From Anisodus tanguticus (Eukaryota; Streptophyta; Magnoliopsida; Solanales; Solanaceae), in assembly GCA_034509755.1 (NCBI GenBank), contig CM067556.1, positions 42,020,045-42,084,044 on the forward strand: DNA of 64,000 nucleotides, in the 5' to 3' direction. Made by a program: the position numbers and the translations under genes. Below the pieces are notes generated by a model, which searched no databases, was not told the origin of the DNA, and was given only the letters and a program-made list of their open reading frames with translations. Below are positions 47,186-58,033 of the stretch, one piece after another (position 1 is the first letter of the stretch; the number at the start of each line of letters is the position of its first letter).

Positions 47186-47794
47186 ACATCCCAAAAGTTA
47201 TAAACTAACATTGGCATTTTCAATTGTCCATATCCTTATAGTGAGTATATATTTTACTTATCACTTTCTAAACATGTTATTGTTGTCTAATATTTATAAG
47301 GAAATGTTATATTGCATTTATTTAAACTACTTCTCCTATTATTCTCTTAAGTTAATCATGAAATGGAATAGATATTTTGTATTTAGGGTAGCCCCTTTTA
47401 TGTTTACCGAGGAAAAAATTTGGCCAGGCCATTTTATATTTATCCAAGGTGAGATATATCACCTTTGAGTCATAACCCTTCCACTCCTCTCAATTAATTT
47501 TTCCAGCAAAAGAGAACCCCAACAGTCTTTTTTTTTATATCAAATTCTCCCACTAAATCAATCAACTAGACTAATTCTTTTTAAACCTCAAGTTACTTCT
47601 CACTTTTGAGATAAATTTACCAAACCCGTTTTTAAATTGTGCAACTGTTAGTATTTTTTAGCATATCTCCTTGTGTAAAACTCCGTTTTAAGTGAACCAT
47701 GATGTTCTTGAAAGCTAACTTATAGCTCTACAACTATGAATTTTATGCTAAAACCTAATTTTGCTTGTATTTACCCGAAAAAGGTGATAAAATA
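47186..47794 (+). repeat. possible truncated LTR beginning TGTAACATCCC
   Basis: It starts tgtaacatcccaaaagttat, as many gypsy LTRs do, then runs as AT-rich sequence to 47794, where another LTR-like start appears. No end or partner was found. Confidence 0.35.
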
Positions 47795-49090
47795 TGTTGA
47801 CACTCAATTCTATCTCATCGTGCTTAAATTAACGTCTCAGGGCCCTGATCGTTAAAAAGTATAAAATAGCACGTTTTACACATTTTTACACTTTTATGAA
47901 AATTTATTGATAATTTCCTAATTTTAGAAATTTTGTCAATATATTGTTATGTTTTAATCATTTTCAAGAATCATTATTTTCTGCATATGTACAGCACACT
48001 ACAATGATTTTCATGCAGTTAATAATCGTTTCTTAATATTTATAGCAATTACATACTTATATATTAATACTTTGATTTTTATTTATATTTACATTATTAT
48101 TTATATATATTAGCTAATTATATTTTAATATAGTCCGTTAGTGCAGAAAAATCTGGAGCAATTTAATCTTAAAACACAGAGCAACATTCAATGAAGTCAA
48201 GATCACATCGCTTTTTAGATGAGACACTTGAATTGACAGGTTGTGATCTCGATCCATTGGTTAATAAGCTTTTATGCTTTGGTCAAAAGCGTAGAATATT
48301 CACTAGATAGTAACCTAAGGACGAAAATAAGTACTAAGGGGATGATGACTATGGTACATTGAATAATAAGGGGGGCTAAAATGTAGTATAAGAAAAGGGG
48401 AGGGGCATTATTTACACACGCAAACTACTTTTCAGATTTTTTTCTCCTTCTCTCTTAAAAAAACTAAACATTTTCCTTTTCCCTCGCTTCTCTCTCAACC
48501 ACCAAGCACACCCTATTGTCACCCTTCTTTTCTTTTTTTTTCGCTGAGCAATGCCGACCACCACCAGCCAAACCACCACACACTGCTTCCCCGTTTGTCA
48601 TTCATATCTGCCATCTCGTCCACTTCTTCGACACCAGCCACCCGTCATCCTTACTTATCTCCCTTTGCTCCGTCCTTTCTCGTCACTTACTGCTCCAGTG
48701 AGGAGCTTCAGCTCCGGTGAACCGGAGCATCCATGAACTCTACCACCACCTTTTCACTTTCTCCTTCGCTGCTCCATCTCCAACCATCGCTACTCCATTA
48801 ACGCCGACATCCCAAGCACCACACCCATGAATCCTCTTCTTCTCGCCACTATTACACTGGTGATACTTTACACCATCAGCAACCACGATGTCGGTTACCC
48901 CTTCTCCATTCTCTCCTAGCCTGCCACGACAACCAATGCACCAACCACTATTCCTCTCTCTTATCCTCTTCCTTTTTACCTTCTTCTCCAACAGACCAAT
49001 ACAAATGTCGGAGAAGCCATTTCCAGCGAAGCAAACACTTATCATTGACCCCAACAATCACTGTTGTTACTCCCTGGACCATTGTCTAGA
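47795..49090 (+). repeat. Ogre/Tat-like LTR fragment
   Basis: It begins TGTTGACACTCAATTCTATC, close to the start of the 5.3-kb LTR at 11683. It continues as an AT-rich U3-like part, then a C/T-rich segment (48430-49080) like the R/U5 start of such LTRs. It is cut at 49090 by a gypsy solo LTR; 51157-51350 has similar CCACC/TCTC-rich composition and may be its continuation. Confidence 0.5.
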
Positions 49091-51156
49091 TGTAACATGA
49101 CACTCGGTGCATGCCTGCATGTGACCGAGTGAACTAATTGGTTGGCTAAGTTAACATATGATATGAAAACCTATTAAAAGCGAAAATAAAATTAACACAT
49201 GTTGATCTACTAAAAGTCTGGATGATATAAATCATAAAGTGTTGAAAAGTACTGATTGACTGCAACTCTAGTCTATGAATCCTCTAAGAGTAGTGAAGTA
49301 TTGACTATTCACCGGGACAAGGCCCCCGGCTTACATGACTGTCTAAAATACTCAAAAGATTGTAATTACAATAACACCCCAAAAGAGTTGGGGTTCACCA
49401 AGCAACTGATACGAGAATCCTATTAAGCAGATCTGTCGTCCTGTAAATCGTTACATGCACCACGAGATGCAGGCCCCGGGCAAAAAAAAACGTCAACACG
49501 TTTGAATTGTACTGGTATGTAAAACAATTGAAAGAAAGAACCATAAGCGGAGTGCTCGGGAAAGGGCAACCCAAATAAATAAACATGTAATAAATACTAA
49601 AACTGAAATCGTAAACTACAACTGATGACTAGAATGAACAAGAGAAGTGAAGTTATGAGTACTTCATATTCTGCACCTAAAACCCCTATTTATCTATACT
49701 TATATGTAGGGCCTTGGCCCAATAATAAATGCACAAAGTATGGACTTGGCCAAGTATATGTATACATGAGACTGTGCCATTGGGCAATCACATATGTTCA
49801 ATATTCAATAATTATTATTAAGGAATTGAAATTACTGGAATATTGAACATCACTAAACTGAGACATGTATTCATGAACTAATTGTGAGACCTGAAGCCTT
49901 ATCTATTTCTAAACCTGCTGAGTTTCTAGATTGAGACTCATGAGTATCAAACACGAGTTTATATTGATTATGTTCTGAGTTCACAATATTAGAAATGAAG
50001 ATCATGAACAAATTATGAAACTATGACATCTAGAGAATAAAAGTTCTGCAACTATTCATGAAACTAAGGCATAACTAAAGCATACCTCAATTTCCTGCTC
50101 TTGAGCGTAATACAATGTTCTTCAATCCTTTCAACTTTAATCTAAAGCAATACAAGTAAAATGGATTCCATATTAGCAATAACACACATGCTTTGATCAT
50201 CTAAGCATTTTATCAAACACTTGACAGGAATAAAGCTCCACAACTTTCATTAATGGGGTTTATTTCACCCAATTCATATTCTATTACCTCTAGGTGATTC
50301 TATAATCCCAATTAGCTAGAATTAACACCATTATTCATTACCCATATGATTACAACGATGCTAAATCAATAATCCCCAAACCCTACTATAGTTCATGTGT
50401 TTTCCTTTAACAAACTCATTAACTTGTCTCCCAAGAACTCATCAATTCACAACTACCAATGATAAGAAGAGGAAAAAGGATTACCTTTTGAAGTTCTATC
50501 TTCTTGAATTTGAATGCTAGGGTTTCCACGTCCCAAAATAAAGTCTCAATCAAGTAACTATGAATTAGAAGGGTTTACTCAAGTTAGAAAGGTGTTAAGG
50601 ACCTGAATTCATGCTAGAATAGTTGAAGAACTCACCTTGGAGGGTTCTTGAGGCTTGGGTAATATTTCGATTCTTAGGGAGTTAGGGGATTATTCCCACG
50701 CTTAAGTATAAGTTAAAACACGAAAATCTAACTTTTGACCTGAAAATCCGAACTTTCCTGCAATGGGCCTGCGACGTGTGGCCATCACAGGGCATCTGCA
50801 GGCCGAGATTCAGAGGGGCGTTATTGGGCGATCAACTCGCGATGCGGGCCCAACGAGCATTGGCCCATGCGCGACGCATAGCCATCGCAGATGGTCTTGT
50901 TCAGGCAATATTTTTGCGATGCTTATATCATTTTACTCTAATCTCTGATTGACCTAATCCATATATGTTTGAAAAGGTATTTCCACATACTACAACTTTT
51001 ATTAAAGGAATTTTCCCAAATTCTCAACTAATCGAGGAATTATGGCTGCATGAAGTAGGCCCCTCAGCCACTTTCACAAAAACGTGAAATCTTCTAAATT
51101 TCATTTTACTTACTCAAAACTTACCGAACCTTAGTCAGAAGGCCCGAGATGTTACA
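49091..51156 (-). mobile_element. gypsy solo LTR (2.07 kb)
   Basis: The left end tgtaacatgacactcgg and right end ggcccgagatgttaca have the perfect terminal inverted 7-mer TGTAACA/TGTTACA. On the minus strand it starts TGTAACATCTCGGGCC, a classic Solanaceae gypsy LTR start. No internal PBS, polypurine tract or polyprotein. Flanking 5-mers (ctaga, actgc) differ. Confidence 0.78.
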
Positions 51157-51358
51157 ACTGCTCCACAAGACACCCACGACATTGCCATTGTTCATCCATA
51201 TCCTCTCTCTTCACCTTTTCCCTATTCTCCGACCTAACTACCACCACTGTCTTGCCGATGAATATTCATTGATGACGATGCTCTAGCGAAGCAGCCATGA
51301 CACCAAACACCATTATTTTTCTCGTTCAACCCCACTTTTTTACCATGTGAGGTGCCAC
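51157..51358. other. CCACC/TCTC-rich stretch, possible continuation of Ogre-like LTR
   Basis: The composition resembles 48500-49090 on the far side of the solo LTR. No gene seen. Confidence 0.35.
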
Positions 51359-51943
51359 AGTGGTTGTAGGTTGTGCCCATGAAGTATCATACTGATCTGG
51401 AGTCTGACCTCCAACTCTGATTTGAGACCCATTTGGAGTAGCTGGAAGAATGTCTACCTAGGTCAAGCCCTCAAGAAGACTCAGAATGCATAACATGGCA
51501 TCGTGAAGCACTAGAATGGCAATAATATCTAGCGGTGCCTGGGCTGGTCCTAGCTCATCCTCCTTAAAAGGCTCATATTGATGCTCAACCTCTGGCTCGG
51601 GGGACAATGATTTAGCATGGGCTTGTCCAACCACTAGTGCTCTACCTCTAGCCGATGTCGCTCCATGGGGTATACCCCTACCACGGCCTCTGTCTCTACC
51701 TCTACCACACACCACAATCATAGGAGCCAGTGCCTCATCCCTATCTGCATTCGCACATATCCTCACCATCTGTGAGAGAATAGAACATGAAGTCAGATAT
51801 CAATTTGAACAAACCAACATGAAAAGAAATGAAGTTTCCTAAATGTCATATACACTCTCGAGGGTGGGTATGGACGTCTACGTACCAATCTGCAAGACTC
51901 TACTAGACATTGCTCTTGTATTCGTGATACCGGTGAACATAGA
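51359..51943 (-). pseudogene. gypsy gag 5' fragment
   Basis: An N-terminal gag piece starting MVRICANADRDEALAP at 51769, with an Arg/Gly-rich RGRDRGRGRGIPHG segment and an acidic KEDELGPAQAP stretch. It corresponds to 5393-5900 of the first gypsy element. A stop lies near 51458, and the sequence is truncated to the left near 51360, so capsid, PR, RT and INT are missing. The untranslated leader 51780-51943 is also similar to 5890-6080. Confidence 0.75.
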
Positions 51944-51955
51944 GCTCTGATACCA
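51944..51955 (-). other. gypsy primer-binding site
   Basis: Minus strand TGGTATCAGAGC is an exact 12-base match to the complement of the plant initiator-Met tRNA 3' end. Confidence 0.92.
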
Positions 51956-51958
51956 ACT

Positions 51959-54900
51959 CATCACGATCCAAATCACAGATCATGATGGCACCTTACTATC
52001 CCATCGGTAGACGGGCCATTCCTAGTCAATATACAATTATGAAAAACTAATAAATATTGAACAAGTATAATTTCTACTCAATTGTCTTGCCATATATTTA
52101 TATAACTAAGAAGTGTGGAAATAATCAAGAGAATTACACCCCAAAACATGGTCTGACTTGTACAAGAGCATCTAAGTAATTATTACAAAGTCTGATTTAT
52201 GTCCTGAAAGAAAGTAAAAGATAGGAAATATGATAAAAGAAGATCCATGGGTGCTGATATGATGGATGGCTCACCTTGAAACCTCAGAAAGACCACATTT
52301 CGAATCAGCCACGAAGTCCGGAACTGGAACAAGGATTTGTATCTGCATCCAAATAAAGATGCATCAAGCATAGTATGAGTACAAACGTGCCCCGTAGGTA
52401 TCATAGGCTGACAATGACAAAAATAACACATACAACATATAAAACTGACTCTACTCCACACTATTTAGTAATTCAACTTACTTACTTGTATATACTTTAA
52501 CACCTCGAGAACATAGATAGTCAGATAGGCGTTGATCACATAAGAAGTAAAAGAATGATGATGTATGAATGCAAGGTACTGGCCAATCAACCTGGTATAC
52601 ACATACTAATGAACTTTGCCGCATAGTCATGACACATGGAGGACTCATAAGTCCATATACTGCTCACAACCAACCGACATAATTCCTCGGACTGGTAGAG
52701 CATCATATCATAATCACGTCATCACTTATCTAGTCGTCTCATATCAAGTCACATCACCTGCCCGAAATTATTTCATATCGGGCTATCAAGTATCGTTTTA
52801 CCTTTGTTCTGATCTCATTGGACTCAATCCGCATATCATATCAAGATCCATCTCAAACACAATATTTGTGTGTATGAATGTATGCATGCAACATGTAAAA
52901 GCAATTATTATGAAAATATGAGATGAATAATCATGTACGTATGAGATGAATAATCACATGCCTTAATATTAACATTTCCATAAGTATCCCAATAATCAAC
53001 CTTTCCATATTTATGAGACGTAGAGTCATGAGGTAAACAACTCTTACAATAAGTATAGTTCAATCACAACTATCATATCCCACATAAACAACAATTATTC
53101 CAACCTAAGTTGAATTTATCACCATAACTATGCCTGAAGGCTCACATGTTTTCCCCGATATTCTAACTACCCAACAATATACACCGGTACCCACCCAAGT
53201 GCTCATCACAATCACTAAAGTGGAACCCCTCATCACGCCCAATATCCCATAATAATTATAAGTTATACATGCTTCTCTATCGGAGTTTAGAAAAGTAGAC
53301 TGTAACCTACCTCACTGCCGATCGGACACAATGAATCCTCAAGCTAATGCTTTACTCTTCCGGTGTGCTTCCAAGTGACTGAAGTTTGGATATGATAAGT
53401 TCTACATTAAAATACTAATCTAAAGACACATAATAAAATGCAAAAGGATTCAAACCCAAAAGTATTTCTTGAAATCCCACTCTCAACTCCAAAGGTTAAA
53501 ATGGTAACTTTATTGCTAAAACGAGTTCATCATGATCCAATTAACACTCTACATGGTCATACGAAGCCAACAATACCAATACTGTCATACTTTAACCGGA
53601 ACCCCAAAATTGGACCCAAAATAATCACGCCCGAGCCCAAGGGCAAAGTCATAAATTTAAGTTACAAACATGTTACCCATAGTCTAGATAGTCATAATCC
53701 TAAGTTTCATGGAATTTTAACCCCAATTGAACCTCCAATTTATGAATTATCCAAAATTCAGTTTGTGTCAGAAACCATAAATCAAATCATTGGAAAATCT
53801 GGATTGAATTTGAAATTCGTATTAAAATTAGTTTTCCAAAGCTTTAACAAGCTAAAACTATGAAATTTACTCAAACAAACCAAGATTAATTAGAGAAAAC
53901 TTCATATTCAACTTAGGGTTCATAACTCATAAAATCCTCAACCTACAACATAATTTCTAGCATGAAATCTTTTAATAATCAAAGATGTAATCATAAAATG
54001 ATGATAAAGAACTTACCCAAATGAAGATTCTTGAAAAAACCTAAAAATTATCACTATACCGAGCTCTCAAACCCCAAAAATGGTGAAATGAAATATTTAG
54101 GTTGAGTGGAATTAAAATTGGATTCAAAAAAGCATAGGCCTCGGGCAATTTGCCGAAGAAAAAATTACTCGAATAAAGGGTCGAATTAAGACATATAACG
54201 ATCAAACTAAAGGTATTAAGCATAACAGACTTTTTGTTCTTGGAGATAATTGTATTTTGATTGAGTTATTGATATAAGGAACAGGAAAGTAAGTAAGGTA
54301 AACAAAAAACCCTTCTTTTTCTTTGAACCCACCCAATAAAAAATCCTCATTTTCTCAAAGGAGAATCGAATTCGCAAAAGCGAGCCCTTTCTCACAAATG
54401 CGTGCCTCACAAAAGCGAAGCCATCCTCGCAAATGCGAACCCAGGCCTTCCAGGCCCAGTTCACAAATGCAACCCAAAGTTCACATATGTGTGGCTCGCA
54501 AATGCGAGATTTCTCTCGCAAAATAGGCCACACCAAAACCAGAAAATGAAGCAACTTTCAAAATTTCAACCCGACACCCGAAACTCATCAAAGACCTCCC
54601 CGATACAAATCAAATATGTAGACTTATTGTAAAATACGTCACGAACTCACTCACACACTCAAAACAATAGTCCGACATCATTAAAATGCATTTTCCAACA
54701 AAAGCACTCAAACTTTCACAAAACCCAACCTTGGCCAACTAAGTACCCCCAAAAGCACCCGAATGCCTCGAGACTCGAACCAATAACTCGACTAAGTCAT
54801 AAATACCATTTAGGACCTAATGTACTATGAAAATGACACGTTTACCCAAAAGTCAACTATGAGTCAAACATTTCCATTTCACAACTTAAGAAACTTTTAA

Positions 54901-55050
54901 CTTAAGATTTTCTTTCTGAAACGCATTCAATTCACCTCGTGAAGCGTGTCAACTCTATCCGCAAGCTATAAACATCAATAAGAGGCTACAGAAAGGGTAG
55001 TTTGGTTGAAACAATATAAGAAGCTTAAAATAATCTAACGGATCGTTACA
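51959..55050 (-). repeat. 5' LTR of the truncated gypsy element (3.1 kb)
   Basis: It lies directly outside the PBS and ends on the right at ggatcgttaca; on the minus strand it therefore begins TGTAACGATCCGTTAG, a known type of Solanaceae gypsy LTR start. It contains tandem 'gcgaaaatgcg'-like words at 54360-54520 (cgcaaatgcgaacccag and variants) typical of these LTRs. The inner end has decayed from TGACA to TGATGA. Confidence 0.75.
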
Positions 55051-55526
55051 ACGATGGTATGAGCAAAGGTCATCGCAATGTGGTGGGGCGGTTTGGAGCA
55101 GGGAGGGTGGGGTGGGGTCAGCGATTTTTGGGAGAGAAAGAGGGAAGAGAATGAGAAAGGAGGAACCCGATCTGGGTTAGGGATTTTGACCAACTTTGAC
55201 AAAGAATTTTATTTAAAAAAAAAAAATCGACCTCATGAGGTTGAAATGTTAAATTCTATTTTTTTTTTAAATCGACCTCATGAGATCGCAAATTCTAAAA
55301 TTATTTTATATTTATATAAAAAAGTTTACCAAAAATATTTTATTTTCATCTTTTAATTGTATTAAAATAATTTCTACATCGTGAGGTCGAAATGGTACTT
55401 TTCCGTTAATATTTCGACATTTTGAGGTTGCTATTGTATAAAAGATAAAAGAAATTAAAATGATGAAAATTTCAACCTCATTTGAGGTAAATATTTTGAG
55501 GTCTAAAAATACCATTTTTAGTAGTG
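55051..55526 (-). mobile_element. CACTA (En/Spm-like) transposon terminal fragment
   Basis: The minus strand begins CACTACTAAAAATGG at 55526, a CACTA terminal inverted repeat. Sub-terminal copies of a palindrome-like motif (cgacctcatgaggt and variants) occur near 55230, 55272, 55378, 55412, 55475 and 55495, on both strands. The left part is cut by the gypsy LTR at 55050. No transposase. Confidence 0.78.
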
Positions 55527-55656
55527 TCTAAGCTTATTGAATTTTTTTCTTATTCTTTCTTAAATATCTAATAGTTTTTTTATTGGTAACAGTCCAGTTG
55601 AAAACTCATATTTATAAAATAACAATAAAAATAATCAATAACACTAAACCTAAAAT

Positions 55657-55838
55657 GAAAAGGCAGCCCGATGACAAAACATTCCGCGTTAGCAGGGTCC
55701 TAGGAAGGGCCGCACCCCTGAGGGGTGTGATGTAGACAACCTAACCCAATATAATCATTAGTGCTTATTTTCATGACTCAAACTCGTGACATATATGTCA
55801 CATAGAGACAACTTTACCGTTGCTCCAAGACTTCGCTT
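55657..55838 (-). mobile_element. Au-type SINE
   Basis: On the minus strand: box A-like cttggagcaacggtaaag, box B-like gtcacgagtttgagtcat, then gtctacatcacacccctcag, gtgcggcccttcctaggacc and the 3' end cgggctgcctttt. This is the Au SINE layout described from several angiosperm families, including Solanaceae. Confidence 0.88.
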
Positions 55839-55947
55839 CTAACACTAAACTTAATTGCAAATATACAAAAAATACTCAATGATAATAAGCTCAATTGAAA
55901 AGTTTGAATATTAAAGTATACATTTGTTTAAAAATTGTGTGTTATAG

Positions 55948-57420
55948 ATAACATACCCAGTGAAATCTCATAACGTGGGGTCTAGAGAGGGTAGATTGCA
56001 CACATATCTTACCCCTACCTTGAAAGGTAGAGATATTATTTTCGGTAGACCCTCGACACAATGACAAGTAATTTAATGCAGTATAAAAAAGTCATGACAA
56101 AAATACTGTAAAAAAACATGATAAAGATGTGTGATAAAAAAGAATAATAACTACCACAAATTAATATGATAATCGAAGTACAAGAAACAACATATAGTAG
56201 CATAAATTAAATGACAAGAAACTACAAGAATAATAATACGACTACTAGTAAGAAAGAGTAAGTATGACAACGTTCAACTACCTAATAACCTTCTACCTAA
56301 TTCACGTCATGTATACTATCTTATCTAATGTCATGTTCACTATAAGTTGCACCTACGTCATGTATTGTCTAATCACCTCTCCCCAATACTTCTTTGACTT
56401 ACCTCTACCTCTCCTAAAATCGTCCATATTCAACTTTTCACACCTCCGCATTGGGACATCTATGTATCTTTCTTGCACATGCCTAAATCATCTTAGCCTC
56501 ACTTCCCGCATCTTATCTTTTATAGAGGTCACTCTCTCCTTATCCCAAATATCTTCATTTCTAATCCTATATCTCCTAGTATGCCCACACATCTAACACA
56601 ACATCCTCATTTTTGCAACTTCCATCTTCCGAACGTGAGAGTTCTTGACTGGACAACACTCTGCACCATACAACATAATTGGTCTAACCACCACGCTATA
56701 GAACTTGCCTTTAAGTTTTGGTGTCACCTTCTTGTCACACAAGACTCTGCGAGCCTCCATATCATCCACCCGCACCAATCTCTCCGTTTTCTTAGATAAT
56801 AGACTCGAGATACTTGAAACTTCCTTTCTTTTGAATTTCCTAAGTACGAAGCCTCACTTCCACGCCAACCTCATTGTTAAGTTGCTGAAATTGTACTCCA
56901 AGTATTCTGTCTTGGTCCTAATCAACCTAAACCCTTTAGACTCCAGAGTCTGTCTCCAAACCTCCAACTTAACATTAACTCCGTTGTGAGTCTCGTAAAT
57001 CAGAACTATGTTATCCGTGAATAACATACACTATGACACCTCAGGTTAGATTTATCGTGTCAGACTATCGATCACTAAGGCAAATAAAAATAGGCTAAGT
57101 GTTGATTTCTGGTGCAACCCCATTATCACTGGAAAGTGCTTCGGCTCTCCTCCCACTGTCCTTATCCTGATCTTGGCTCTATCATACATATCATTAATTG
57201 CGCCAATGTACGTCATAGGTATACCTCTAGCCTCCAAGTATATCCATAGAACCTCCATTGGAACTTTATTGTATATCTTTTCTAGGTTGATAAATACCAT
57301 GTATAAGTCCCTTTTCCTCTTCATGTACTGCTCCACCAATCTCATCACAAGATGAATGACTTCAGTAGTTGAACGATCCAACATGTATCCAAACTGGTTC
57401 TCTGAATTAGACTTGCCTCT
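55948..57420 (-). mobile_element. RTE-type LINE, 3' half with SINE-like tail
   Basis: Minus strand. RT blocks are at 57384-57052 (RSTTEVIHLVMRLVEQYMKR, DLYMVFINLEKIYNKVP and YDRAKIRIRTVGGE). The post-RT region KLKGKFYSVVVRPIMLYGAE is near 56715, followed by the readable C-terminus near 56540-56340 (RLRWFxHVQERYIDVPMRR). A 3' UTR then runs into gtctaccgaaaat and ggtaagatatgtgtgcaatc and a TTG-poor tail at 55948. This 3' end is the one shared with TTG-tailed SINEs. Frames are broken; the RT catalytic box is lost in the damaged region. Confidence 0.85.
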
Positions 57421-58033
57421 CTACCAAAAGAAATAATAGAAATAACAAATTAAAGATTAAAATAATTAATTTTAGAAAATAAATAAAAAATGCCACATAC
57501 ATGCTCTTTTTAGCTATCACACACTACAAAGAGAGTTAAGTCGCTTTCCATGTCATTTGGCACTACAAAGGTTGCTAAATAAGAAATATTATAGTTCAAA
57601 TATAACAACACCACCCCATATTTTAAGTATAAAACTGACAAAACGTGAATATTGTAGAGAGTTTTTTTTTAATTCTACTGTCAATGTCGGATAGAAATAT
57701 ATAATAATAATATGTGTGGTAATGTCTTTTAAACTAATTAATTCATGTAAAATAATTTTCTATTATAAATTAATTTATAATAATCTTTTCATTATTAATC
57801 ATTGAATAAATAATTCCTATGTTATAACCTCTTAACATAACTTGTATCTGAACCAATTCAAAATGCTTACATAATGTATAAACATTACAAGTGTTGTAAA
57901 CTCCTAGTATTATTAGATTAGCAAGAGAGTGGAGTTGACTGGTCCGCTGCTTAAACCCTAAAACTCCCAACCACCAACACCAACACCAACACCAACATAC
58001 CTTTGCAACGGGTGTGGTGGGTAGCAGCAATGA
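57421..58033 (+). promoter_or_regulatory. upstream region of the PPR gene
   Basis: About 600 bp of AT-rich non-repeat DNA between the LINE and the PPR start. No core promoter element can be assigned reliably. An ATG at 58029 opens only a five-codon frame (ends TAG at 58044-58046), overlapping the PPR start. Confidence 0.4.
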
